The notes under the pieces are model-generated. The model saw only the letters and a program-made list of their open reading frames with translations, was not told the origin of the DNA and made no database searches. A stretch of 26,070 bases of DNA, from contig MHWG01000021.1 in NCBI GenBank assembly GCA_001824005.1, positions 1-26,070 of the forward strand, written 5' to 3'. The stretch is from Candidatus Zambryskibacteria bacterium RIFCSPLOWO2_01_FULL_47_14. GTDB taxonomy: Bacteria > Patescibacteria > Paceibacteria > UBA9973 > Zambryskibacteraceae. Numbering within the stretch: the stretch's first letter is position 1; every line of letters starts with the position of its first letter. Of this stretch, positions 1 through 6,011 are shown in pieces. The translations under genes were made by a program, and so were the position numbers.

Positions 1-6
1 GGAATA

Positions 7-42
7 AACTTATTGAACTTATAAAACTTATACACCTTATTA
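7..42. repeat. Degenerate 9-nt tandem repeat (AACTTATAA-like)
   Basis: Four consecutive 9-nt units read AACTTATTG, AACTTATAA, AACTTATAC and ACCTTATTA, and a fifth, weaker unit begins at 43. A related AACTTATCAACTT...ACACCTT pattern lies in the coding sequence at 3019-3056, which suggests a dispersed repeat family. Confidence 0.6.
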
Positions 43-47
43 AACTA

Positions 48-73
48 GTTTTTATTCGCTAGCGAATAAAAAC
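48..73. repeat. 26-nt perfect palindrome at edge of 16S exon
   Basis: Positions 48-60 are the exact reverse complement of 61-73, centred on CTAG, with arms of the type GTTTTTATTCGCT. In RNA this would be a long, mostly A-U hairpin abutting the conserved 16S sequence. It could be a processing stem for an excised intervening sequence or an extension of helix 40. Confidence 0.85.
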
Positions 74-304
74 CGGAGAGGAAGGCGAGGATGACGCCAG
101 GTCAGCATGTCCCTTGATATCTTGGGCTACACGCATAATACAATCGCCGCTACAACGCGTTGCGAAGGGGTAACCCTGAGCTAATCGTAAGAAAAGCGGC
201 GTCAGTTCGGATTGGGGGCTGCAACTCGACCCCATGAAGTTGGAATTGCTAGTAATCGCGGGTCAGCTATACCGCGGTGAATACGTTCTCAAGTCTTGTA
301 CTCA
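74..304 (+). rRNA. rrs: 16S ribosomal RNA, exon 1 (3' domain part)
   Basis: Conserved 16S landmarks occur in order: GGAAGGCGAGGATGACG, GGGCTACACGCATAATACAATCG, GGGGGCTGCAACTCGACCCC, GAATTGCTAGTAATCGCGGG, and GGTGAATACGTTCTC ending in CTTGTACTCA. The ACGCATAATACAAT and TTGTACTCA variants are those I associate with Parcubacteria. The 5' two thirds of the gene lie before the window. The exon ends near the equivalent of E. coli A1398, and the conserved continuation CCGCCCGTCAAG reappears only at 1140. The sequence shows one interrupted gene and not two copies. Confidence 0.93.
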
Positions 305-1139
305 GAATGAAATGCGCTTGGCAGTTTGTCAAGGTCTAGTTGGTTAAAGTCCAACCTTCCATAGGAATATGGAATTAGTGAAAGGGTAGGTCCTCAGCCG
401 TGAGGCGTGGACTAAAGGATCCTAGTAGCAAAAGGCAGTCTGATCAAAGAAGAGATGTACGACCCTAGTGGTGAGTCTAGGGGAAGTGCCTAGTAAAGTC
501 TCGATCAGAATGTTCGGAAAAGAATGACAAATGACCCAAGGAGATCTCATGTGTTAATGGAAACTTATGCACATGAGAAGTCAGCTGTGTCGTAGTACTA
601 TGCGGTAAGTCATGATAAGATTACTGTATGGGAAGGACTAAGCCGGTAGTAGCGAATGAGTATGTTGTTGGGTTGACGGACGGAGAAGGTTGTTTTTATG
701 TAAATATAAATCAATCTCCTCGCTATCGAAGTGGTTTTAGAGTTCAAATGCACTTTCATTTGAAAATGCAGGAGAAAGACAAAGACCTCTTAGAAAAAGT
801 TAAGAATACGATTGGTTGCGGAGCTGTATATTTTCAGAAAGAGCAGAGAATAAATCACTGCCAATGTTATAGATATACAGTAAGTTCCCAAGAAGATATT
901 CTTAACAAGATTATTCCGTTTTTCAAGCAATATCCTCTACAAAGCTATTCTAAGAATGTGAATTTCAAAATTTTTTGTAAGGTAGCTGATCTTGTCAAAG
1001 ATAAAGCTCACTTTACGGAGAAAGGAATCACAGAAATTAGAAAGCTTAAATCGCTGATGAATCGAAAAACTATCGGACTCGCGTAGTGCGGGAAATCCGC
1101 TCGCTACGTGGGGATCCACAATGTTCCAAAAAGTGGAAT
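305..1139 (+). other. Intron in 16S rRNA with homing endonuclease
   Basis: An 835-nt insertion splits the decoding-centre strand of 16S between the equivalents of A1398 and C1399. Joining 304 to 1140 restores TTGTACTCACCGCCCGTC, and I found no other join that does. Visible hairpins are 357-374 (TTCCAT/ATGGAA), 392-405 (CCTCA/TGAGG), 463-482 (CCCTAG/CTAGGG) and 1124-1138 (TTCCA/TGGAA). GGACTAAAGGATCC at 409 and AAGTCTC at 496 could be the two strands of a group I P7. Group I introns with LAGLIDADG ORFs are known from CPR 16S genes. However, the inferred ends lack the usual U before the 5' splice site and the terminal G, so the class is not proven. Confidence 0.8.
628..1086 (+). CDS. LAGLIDADG homing endonuclease (intron-encoded)
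   Basis: This 152-residue protein has a single LAGLIDADG-type motif near the N-terminus, VVGLTDGEG at residues 13-21. Glu20 is in the metal-binding acidic position. One motif in about 150 residues is the size of homodimeric enzymes of the I-CreI type. Such enzymes cut the intron-less allele and drive intron homing. The ORF lies wholly inside the 16S intron, in its 3' half after the presumed catalytic core, so it probably occupies a peripheral loop. An in-frame TGA at 613-615 rules out a start much further upstream, and no ribosome binding site is evident. The frame is intact and the motif preserved, which suggests a recently active element. Confidence 0.9.
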   Translation: MGRTKPVVANEYVVGLTDGEGCFYVNINQSPRYRSGFRVQMHFHLKMQEKDKDLLEKVKNTIGCGAVYFQKEQRINHCQCYRYTVSSQEDILNKIIPFFKQYPLQSYSKNVNFKIFCKVADLVKDKAHFTEKGITEIRKLKSLMNRKTIGLA

Positions 1140-1269
1140 CCGCCCGTCAAGTCAGGGAAGTTGGGAGTGCCCGAAGTCTCGCGTATGCGGGCCCAAGGCA
1201 AGCTCAATGACAAGGACTAAGTCGTAACAAGGCACGGCTAGCGGAAGCTGGTCGTGGAGTAATTCAATT
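1140..1269 (+). rRNA. rrs: 16S ribosomal RNA, exon 2 (3' end, lacks anti-SD)
   Basis: The exon starts with CCGCCCGTCAAGTCAGGGAAGTTGGGAGTG and continues through GTCGTAACAAGG. Helix 45 at 1233-1256 forms ten pairs closed by the conserved GGAA tetraloop that carries the dimethyl-adenosines. After helix 45, E. coli reads GATCACCTCCTTA, whereas this gene reads GAGTAATTCAATT. The anti-Shine-Dalgarno core CCTCC is absent here and is not found in the following 60 nt. The 3' end is set by length analogy and may be off by a few bases. The trailer to the terminator at 1443 holds neither 23S nor a same-strand tRNA. Confidence 0.9.
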
Positions 1270-1442
1270 AGAAAATTCTCGGCGTAACGTCGTGATTAAG
1301 GAGTCGATATTGCGTGCAGCAATTGCGCACACAATGGATTTGGGTGTAATCCCAGAAACACCATGAACATCCGGAAAGACGGACCCGTTTTCGCCGCAAG
1401 GCTACAGCGTGGTAAGAACGGAACAAAAGAGAGAATGATAAA

Positions 1443-1488
1443 GACATCACAAAACACCCCGACCCAGGTCGGGGTGTTTTGTGATGTC
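1443..1488. terminator. Bidirectional rho-independent terminator
   Basis: A perfect inverted repeat with 22-nt arms (1443-1464 and 1467-1488) surrounds a CA centre. The GC-rich core CACCCCGACC/GGTCGGGGTG is flanked by AAAA and TTTT, so it can terminate in both directions. It lies between the end of 16S and the convergent tRNA-Ile and would close both units. Confidence 0.93.
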
Positions 1489-1490
1489 TG

Positions 1491-1563
1491 TGCGCGCACT
1501 TGGGATCGAACCAAGGACCTCACGAGTATCAGTCGTGTGCTCTACCAGCTGAGCTATACGCGC
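1491..1563 (-). tRNA. tRNA-Ile (GAU)
   Basis: The minus strand folds as a complete 73-nt cloverleaf. The acceptor is GCGCGTA/TGCGCGC with one wobble pair, the D arm is GCTC/GAGC, the anticodon stem is CACGA/TCGTG, the variable loop is AGGTC and the T arm is CTTGG/CCAAG with loop TTCGATC. The anticodon loop CTGATAC gives GAT, reading AUC and AUU. CCA is not encoded (the next bases are CAG), so a CCA-adding enzyme is needed. tRNA-Ile is usual in the bacterial 16S-23S spacer, but here it is inverted and separated from 16S by the terminator. A candidate promoter is TTGTGA (1634-1639) and TAATCT (1610-1615) on the minus strand, with an 18-nt spacer. Confidence 0.96.
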
Positions 1564-1565
1564 TT

Positions 1566-1595
1566 GCCCCGCCGAAGCCTTGTGCGAAGGCGGGC
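1566..1595. repeat. GC-rich imperfect inverted repeat
   Basis: GCCCCGCC ... GGCGGGC arms frame an internal GCCTT/AAGGC pair. It resembles dispersed REP-like repeats of the form CCGCC-GAAGCC...GAAGGC-GGG. It sits in the presumed leader of the minus-strand tRNA, just upstream of the tRNA 5' end. It lacks a T-run that would make it a convincing terminator. Confidence 0.5.
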
Positions 1596-1649
1596 AGTAT
1601 TTTCCCCAATAGATTACCAAAAAATCTAGTTTTTCACAATAATATTGGC

Positions 1650-1655
1650 TATACT
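1650..1655 (+). promoter_or_regulatory. -10 box (TATACT) of leaderless promoter
   Basis: TATACT ends 6 nt before the ATG at 1662, so transcription would start at or within a base or two of the start codon. TG lies one base further upstream than in a true extended -10. No clear -35 is visible and no Shine-Dalgarno precedes the gene. Confidence 0.6.
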
Positions 1656-1661
1656 ATTTCC

Positions 1662-2045
1662 ATGCCCAAAAGCAAGATAATTCTTTCGATCGGAGTCGTT
1701 GTGGCCCTCTTGCCCGCGCTCGGTTTCCCACATTCATGGGAATCGTTTTTCCAGGTTTTTGCCGGACTTTCGATCGTTCTTCTCTCTATCTGGGCTAGGA
1801 TCGACAGGAAGCTCAAACTCCAAGCCAAGGCGCACATGCGCCAGATTAGAAAGTCCTCCATTCCGCCGGTTGTTTCGCCGGGAATAGTGCCGCCTGTTAC
1901 CAATGAATTCGGCAAGCGCATTACCGATTTTTACCCCAAGACTGGCCAGCCGGGGCGGCGACTCTCCGACATCAACCCGATTATTGAGCCGCCATCGTCG
2001 GCGGATGATATTCGCGACGCTAGCTCCGATGAACCAAGAATCTGA
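1662..2045 (+). CDS. Small membrane protein of unknown function
   Basis: I do not recognise this 127-residue protein. Two hydrophobic segments at residues 6-22 and 29-45 could form a membrane hairpin. They are followed by a basic stretch (RIDRKLKLQAKAHMRQIRK) and a proline-rich, probably disordered tail. The frame stays open upstream to 1500, but that would overlap the tRNA. I chose the ATG at 1662 because hydrophobic sequence follows and a -10 box lies 6 nt before it. Its TGA overlaps the ATG of the glycoside hydrolase-like gene (TGATG at 2043-2047), so the two are co-transcribed and probably translationally coupled. A partner or anchor role for the next gene is possible but only inferred from position. 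Confidence 0.7.
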   Translation: MPKSKIILSIGVVVALLPALGFPHSWESFFQVFAGLSIVLLSIWARIDRKLKLQAKAHMRQIRKSSIPPVVSPGIVPPVTNEFGKRITDFYPKTGQPGRRLSDINPIIEPPSSADDIRDASSDEPRI

Positions 2046-3208
2046 TGGATGATTGGCGTCGAATTCTGGTGTGGATCGGAGGAATCATCCTCCTTTTCTT
2101 TTTCTTTGCGAACTTCGTAGTGCCATACTTCGGCAGGATAAGCTATCGAAATTCTCTCTCCGTCGTTGAACGATTCGCGAGCGCTGAAGCGGCAGTCACG
2201 GAAATTCCGGTCGTTCACCTGCCGACGCCGGAGCCATTGAAAGCGCTTTACATGACCTCCTGCGTGGCCGGCACGCCCAGTTGGCGCACGAGTCTCAAAG
2301 AGCTTATCGGGAGGACCGAGCTCAATGCCATAGTGATAGACATCAAGGACTACACCGGCACCGTTACTTTCGCAGCTGAGAATTATGGTCGTGGCTGCAC
2401 GGTCTCTGATTTGAAAGAGTTCATCCGGGAACTTCATACCAGCAATATTTATGTGATCGGAAGAATTTCTGTTTTCCAGGATTTGTATTACTCCAACCTT
2501 CACCCGGAACTGGCGGTAAAGAATAAAAGCGATGGAGGAGTATGGAAAGATCATAAAGGCATCTCGTTTATCGATGTCGGAGCGAAACCCTATTGGGACT
2601 ACATTATTGAGATTTCCAAACAAGCATATGATCTCGGCTTCGATGAATTAAATTATGATTATGTGCGTTATCCCTCGGATGGCAACATGGAAAATGTTTT
2701 TTACGCATGGAGTAACGCATCTTCAACTAAGCCCGAAATGCTCGAGGGTTTTTTCTCGTATCTTCACGACAATCTACAAACTTCCAACATAAAAACTTCC
2801 GTCGATCTCTTCGGTATGACGACCACGGTCGAAAGTGACATGGGCATCGGCCAGGTGCTTGAAAAAGCTCTGCCTTACTTCGACTATGTCGCTCCAATGG
2901 TTTACCCTTCGCATTATCCGAGTGGTTGGAACGGCTTTGCTAATCCGGCCGGGTATCCCTACGACGTCGTGCATATTGCTATGTCTGAAGGCAGAAAGAG
3001 AGAACAGGACTGGCTTGCCTTATCAAACTTATCAACTTCCACACCTTCCAAACTCCGCCCGTGGTTACAAGACTTCCACCTCGGTGCCACTTACGACGCG
3101 GCAAAAGTGCGAGCGCAAATCCAAGCCACTTACGACTCCGGCCTTACCTCCTGGATGTTCTGGTCTGCGGCGAACAAATATACCGAGGAAGCTCTGCTTC
3201 CTGAATAA
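2045..3208 (+). CDS. Membrane-anchored putative glycoside hydrolase (DUF4015 type)
   Basis: A 387-residue protein with an N-terminal membrane anchor (about residues 7-29) and a long extracytoplasmic domain. Residues 66-210 carry hallmarks of the DUF4015 putative glycoside hydrolase family, a TIM-barrel fold: ALYMTS at the first strand, AIVIDIKDYTG at 95-105, and GFDELNYDYVRYP at 198-210, whose acidic residues are candidate catalytic groups. The family is predicted to act on cell-surface polysaccharide, but its substrate is not established. Anchoring outside the membrane fits turnover or remodelling of the glycan made by the downstream genes. Near the C-terminus, residues 326-337 (LSNLSTSTPSKL) are encoded by an AACTT-type repeat. 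No SD precedes the start, which overlaps the stop of the upstream gene. Confidence 0.8.
   Translation: MDDWRRILVWIGGIILLFFFFANFVVPYFGRISYRNSLSVVERFASAEAAVTEIPVVHLPTPEPLKALYMTSCVAGTPSWRTSLKELIGRTELNAIVIDIKDYTGTVTFAAENYGRGCTVSDLKEFIRELHTSNIYVIGRISVFQDLYYSNLHPELAVKNKSDGGVWKDHKGISFIDVGAKPYWDYIIEISKQAYDLGFDELNYDYVRYPSDGNMENVFYAWSNASSTKPEMLEGFFSYLHDNLQTSNIKTSVDLFGMTTTVESDMGIGQVLEKALPYFDYVAPMVYPSHYPSGWNGFANPAGYPYDVVHIAMSEGRKREQDWLALSNLSTSTPSKLRPWLQDFHLGATYDAAKVRAQIQATYDSGLTSWMFWSAANKYTEEALLPE
3019..3056. repeat. AACTTATC/ACACCTT repeat inside coding sequence
   Basis: The segment reads CTTATCAAACTTATCAACTT then CCACACCTTCCAAACTCC. It parallels AACTTATAAAACTTATACAC then CTTATTAAACT at 16-46 inside the 16S insert. 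Both share the order AACTTAT, AACTT, ACACCTT, AAACT. In the protein it encodes a Ser/Thr-rich loop in frame. Confidence 0.45.
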
Positions 3209-3220
3209 CCCAATTTATTG

Positions 3221-3226
3221 TAAAAT
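3221..3226 (+). promoter_or_regulatory. Possible -10 box (TAAAAT)
   Basis: TAAAAT lies 9 nt before the ATG at 3236 in the 27-nt gap after the glycoside hydrolase-like gene. A transcript would carry at most a leader of a few bases. No -35 stands out, and read-through from upstream is equally likely. Confidence 0.35.
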
Positions 3227-3235
3227 AAGGCGTAA

Positions 3236-4900
3236 ATGGATGACGATCTTCAGAAAGTGACATATTTTGCCGAGACGGATTCCCGTGGGGAAAGGAAGCC
3301 CTTCGGCATCAGGAATATCGACCGCAGTAAGCACATCTACGTCATCGGCAAGACCGGCATGGGCAAGTCAACGCTCCTTGAGAATATGGCCATTCAAGAC
3401 ATCCAGGCCGGCCGGGGCGTCTGCTTCATCGATCCGCACGGCGGCACCGCCGAGAAGCTTCTCGAATATGTACCGGAAGAACGGATCAAGGATGTGCTCC
3501 ACTTTGCTCCCTTCGACATGGAGTATCCGGTCTCCTTCAACATCATGGAGGACGTCGGCGCGGACAAAAGACACTTGGTGGTTAATGGTCTCATGTCCGT
3601 TTTTGAGAAAATCTGGGAAGATGCATGGAGTGCCCGCATGGCCTATATTTTGCAAAACACGCTACTTGCCCTCCTTGAGTATCCGGGGGCAACACTTCTC
3701 GCGGTGAACCGCATGTACACCGACAAGGCCTTCCGGAACAAAGTAGTTGAAAATGTGACCGACGTTTCGGTAAAAAGTTTTTGGGTGGACGAATACGCCA
3801 AGTACACCGATAAGTATGCGCAAGAGGCAACACCCGCCATCCAGAACAAGATTGGCCAGTTTGCCGGCAATCCCTTGATCAGAAACATCATCGGCCAGCC
3901 GAAATCCTCTTTCGACGTGAGGAAGCTCATGGATAACAAGAAGATTCTCATCGTCAACCTCTCCAAGGGGCGCGTGGGCGATGGTAATGCCAGGCTTCTG
4001 GGCTCCATGCTTGTGACCAAGATATATCTTGCCGCCATGAGCCGCGCCGACGAGAGTGCTGTTTCTCTAGCTAAGCTTCCACCCTTCTATCTCTTTGTCG
4101 ATGAATTCCAGAACTTCGCCGACAAGTCTTTTGCCGAGATTCTCTCCGAAGCTAGGAAGTATAAGCTCTGTCTTACCATGGCCAACCAATACATCGAACA
4201 GATGGAGGAGGAAGTGCGCGATGCTGTAGTTGGTAACATGGGCACCATGATCGCTTTCCGGGTGGGCGCGTATGATGCCGAATTCCTGGAGAAAGAATTT
4301 GCGCCAGTCTTTACCGCCGAAGACTTGGTCAATCTCGGCCTGCGCCAGATTTACCTCAAACTAATGATCGATTCGGTCACTTCCCAGCCTTTCTCGGCGG
4401 TGACTCTGCCGCCGATTGCACAGCCGCGCTCTACTTATGTCAAGGAAATAACCGACAATTCCCGCCGCGTCTATGCCATGCCGAGGAGTGTGGTGGAGAA
4501 GGAGATCATCGAATGGCACGAAGAAGGTAAGGCCGAAGCGGCCACCCCCGCTTCCAAGCCGAAGATTGCTTATCCCAAGAAAGAGCCAAGTACTATTGAT
4601 GCGAGAGCCTTCACGCCGCCGCCCCCCGCTCCCGGGCCTATCGTCAAGAAGCCAGAACCGCTGCCGCTGCCGCAGTCGCCAAAGCTGAAAATCTCTCTCG
4701 ATGACTTGAATAAAAAGACCGACAATCAGAGGAAACCGGATGTAAAAAATGTTTCAGCCCTTCGGGATGCCTTGAAGCAAATCACAAACACTAATAGCCA
4801 ACGACCCACAACAAAAGCGGTTGAACCGCCACTTGGCGGTTCAACCGCCAAGTCGGGGCCCACTCCGGAAGAGCTGAAGAAAATACTGCATGGCGAGTAA
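3236..4900 (+). CDS. VirD4/TraG/HerA-like DNA-pumping ATPase
   Basis: A 554-residue P-loop ATPase. Walker A is GKTGMGKST at residues 38-46, followed by the strand VCFIDPHGG at 62-70. Walker B is LFVDEFQNF at 286-294. The block SEARKYKLCLTMANQYIEQM is typical of VirD4/TraG/TrwB coupling proteins and HerA-like helicases, which act as hexamers and move DNA. There is no N-terminal transmembrane segment, so it looks soluble. From about residue 410 the protein is Pro/Lys/Ala-rich and probably disordered. Two overlapping DNA inverted repeats encode residues 528-539. No relaxase or other type IV secretion genes are nearby. The stop overlaps the start of the first glycosyltransferase by 11 nt. A role in DNA uptake, conjugation or chromosome handling cannot be decided from sequence alone. 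Confidence 0.85.
   Translation: MDDDLQKVTYFAETDSRGERKPFGIRNIDRSKHIYVIGKTGMGKSTLLENMAIQDIQAGRGVCFIDPHGGTAEKLLEYVPEERIKDVLHFAPFDMEYPVSFNIMEDVGADKRHLVVNGLMSVFEKIWEDAWSARMAYILQNTLLALLEYPGATLLAVNRMYTDKAFRNKVVENVTDVSVKSFWVDEYAKYTDKYAQEATPAIQNKIGQFAGNPLIRNIIGQPKSSFDVRKLMDNKKILIVNLSKGRVGDGNARLLGSMLVTKIYLAAMSRADESAVSLAKLPPFYLFVDEFQNFADKSFAEILSEARKYKLCLTMANQYIEQMEEEVRDAVVGNMGTMIAFRVGAYDAEFLEKEFAPVFTAEDLVNLGLRQIYLKLMIDSVTSQPFSAVTLPPIAQPRSTYVKEITDNSRRVYAMPRSVVEKEIIEWHEEGKAEAATPASKPKIAYPKKEPSTIDARAFTPPPPAPGPIVKKPEPLPLPQSPKLKISLDDLNKKTDNQRKPDVKNVSALRDALKQITNTNSQRPTTKAVEPPLGGSTAKSGPTPEELKKILHGE
4818..4852. repeat. Two overlapping perfect inverted repeats in an ORF tail
   Basis: Arms 4818-4831 and 4834-4847 are exact reverse complements (CGGTTGAACCGCCA type) around CT. 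A second perfect inverted repeat, 4832-4852 (CTTGGCGGTT-C-AACCGCCAAG), shares the middle arm. The motif is thus present three times in alternating orientation, and the DNA could adopt two mutually exclusive hairpins. It encodes EPPLGGSTAK in the disordered tail of the ATPase. Confidence 0.85.
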
Positions 4901-6011
4901 AAAAATTTTAATATTTTCCACATCTTACTTCCCGATGGTCGGTGGCGCGGAAGTGGCTATCAAGGAGATAACATCACGAATCTCCACGAATGAGAGCGAA
5001 TGGGACATGGTCACTCTGCGTTTTGATAGAAATCATCCCAAGTTTGAAAAGATCGGTAACGTGAATGTCTACCGCATCGGCGGCGGGTTTGGTTATTTGA
5101 GCAAGATACTTTTTATCCCGCAAGCAGTAGCTTTCGCGCTTGGGCGCAAATATGATTTGTATTGGTCGATGATGACGTACATGCTATTTCCTATTGCTCT
5201 GGCAAGGATTCTCGGCGACAAGACGCCGTATGTGCTGACGCTTCAAGACGGTGATCCGTTTGAGATGGTGTTTAATCGCTGGTTTATCCTGCCCTTCAAG
5301 CCGCTCCTAACATATGGATTCAAGAATGCAAATAGAGTTCAAACTATTTCAAACTTTTTGGCCAAATGGTCCAAGAGAGAAGACGCGATTGTTATTCCAA
5401 ATGGCGTGGATCTGGAAAAGTTCAGACCTCACCCCGTCTCTTCGAGTCGCCCCTCTCCTAGCCCTAGGAGAGGGGAAGGGGGTGAGGTCGTGCTCATTAC
5501 CACATCTCGCTTGGTGGAGAAAAACGGCGTGGGCGACATTATCGAGGCGATGAAGTTTCTGCCAGAGAATTTCAAGCTTCGCATCATCGGTTCCGGATCA
5601 TTAGAAAATAATTTAAAATTGAAAATTAGAAATTTAAAATTAGAAGGACGCATAGAAATGCTCGGGGAAGTAGAACATGATGAAATACCCAAACAATTAA
5701 ATACGGCGGATGTTTTTGTCCGGCCTTCTTTGTCCGAGGGGCAGGGGATATCATTTATAGAAGCGATGGCGGCAGGATTGCCAGTTATCGCTACGCCGGT
5801 GGGAGGGATACCGGATTTTCTCAAAGATGGAGAAACAGGTCTTTTTGTTGAACCAAACAGCCCGCGACTGATCGCCTTCCAGGTACAGAAATTAGTAAGT
5901 GACCGAGTGCTTCGCGACAAAATTATCATCAATGCCAAAAGGATGGTAAAAGAAAAATACGACTGGAATTTGATTGCCGAAGAGATGAAGAGTAAGGTGT
6001 TTAATGTATGA
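4890..6011 (+). CDS. Glycosyltransferase, GT4 family
   Basis: A 373-residue GT-B fold enzyme. The N-terminal domain starts ILIFSTSYFPMVGGAEVAIKEI, the acceptor-side glycine loop typical of GT4. The linker contains PNGVDLEKFRP. The C-terminal nucleotide-sugar domain carries the EX7E element in SEGQGISFIEAMAAGLPVIATPVGG (about residues 283-307). It should transfer a sugar from an NDP-sugar to a growing glycan on the cytoplasmic face; the exact sugar cannot be told. A GC-rich palindromic insert encodes about residues 179-200 exactly in the interdomain linker, and residues 243-252 (KLKIRNLKLE) come from an AT-rich repeat. The start overlaps the preceding ATPase gene, and the ATGA end couples it to the next GT. 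No SD is present. Confidence 0.92.
   Translation: MASKKILIFSTSYFPMVGGAEVAIKEITSRISTNESEWDMVTLRFDRNHPKFEKIGNVNVYRIGGGFGYLSKILFIPQAVAFALGRKYDLYWSMMTYMLFPIALARILGDKTPYVLTLQDGDPFEMVFNRWFILPFKPLLTYGFKNANRVQTISNFLAKWSKREDAIVIPNGVDLEKFRPHPVSSSRPSPSPRRGEGGEVVLITTSRLVEKNGVGDIIEAMKFLPENFKLRIIGSGSLENNLKLKIRNLKLEGRIEMLGEVEHDEIPKQLNTADVFVRPSLSEGQGISFIEAMAAGLPVIATPVGGIPDFLKDGETGLFVEPNSPRLIAFQVQKLVSDRVLRDKIIINAKRMVKEKYDWNLIAEEMKSKVFNV
5425..5489. repeat. Nested palindromic element inserted in frame in GT gene
   Basis: Outer arms GACCTCACCCC (5425-5435) and GGGGTGAGGTC (5479-5489) enclose inner perfect arms CCCCTCTCCTAG (5450-5461) and CTAGGAGAGGGG (5464-5475). The GC-rich composition contrasts with the flanks. 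It keeps the frame open and encodes an Arg/Ser/Pro-rich peptide between the two GT-B domains. It resembles dispersed palindromic elements that land inside ORFs, such as the rickettsial palindromic elements. Confidence 0.85.

Larger units (their letters stand above)
1..73 (+). other. Non-conserved insert within 16S rRNA gene (partial)
   Basis: This AT-rich stretch precedes recognisable 16S sequence and does not resemble the conserved helix 39/40 region expected there. It consists of a degenerate 9-nt tandem repeat followed by a 26-nt perfect palindrome, and conserved 16S (CCGGAG...GGAAGGCGAGGATGACG) starts straight after. The likeliest reading is the 3' end of an intervening sequence or second intron in the helix 40 region. 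An expanded helix 40 is the alternative. The upstream part lies outside the window, so its nature cannot be settled. Confidence 0.5.

Noticed and set aside
305..1139. Archaeal-type bulge-helix-bulge intron
   Set aside because: The bases after the 5' junction (GAATGA) cannot pair with the start of exon 2 (CCGCCC) as a central helix would require.
1566..1595. GC-rich inverted repeat as a terminator
   Set aside because: It has no T-run after a contiguous stem and lies upstream of the tRNA on the tRNA strand, so it fits a dispersed repeat better.
1363..1629. ORFs across the terminator and tRNA-Ile, including the upstream extension of the 1662 gene to 1500
   Set aside because: They run through a perfect terminator hairpin and a complete tRNA; the coding signal begins only at 1662.
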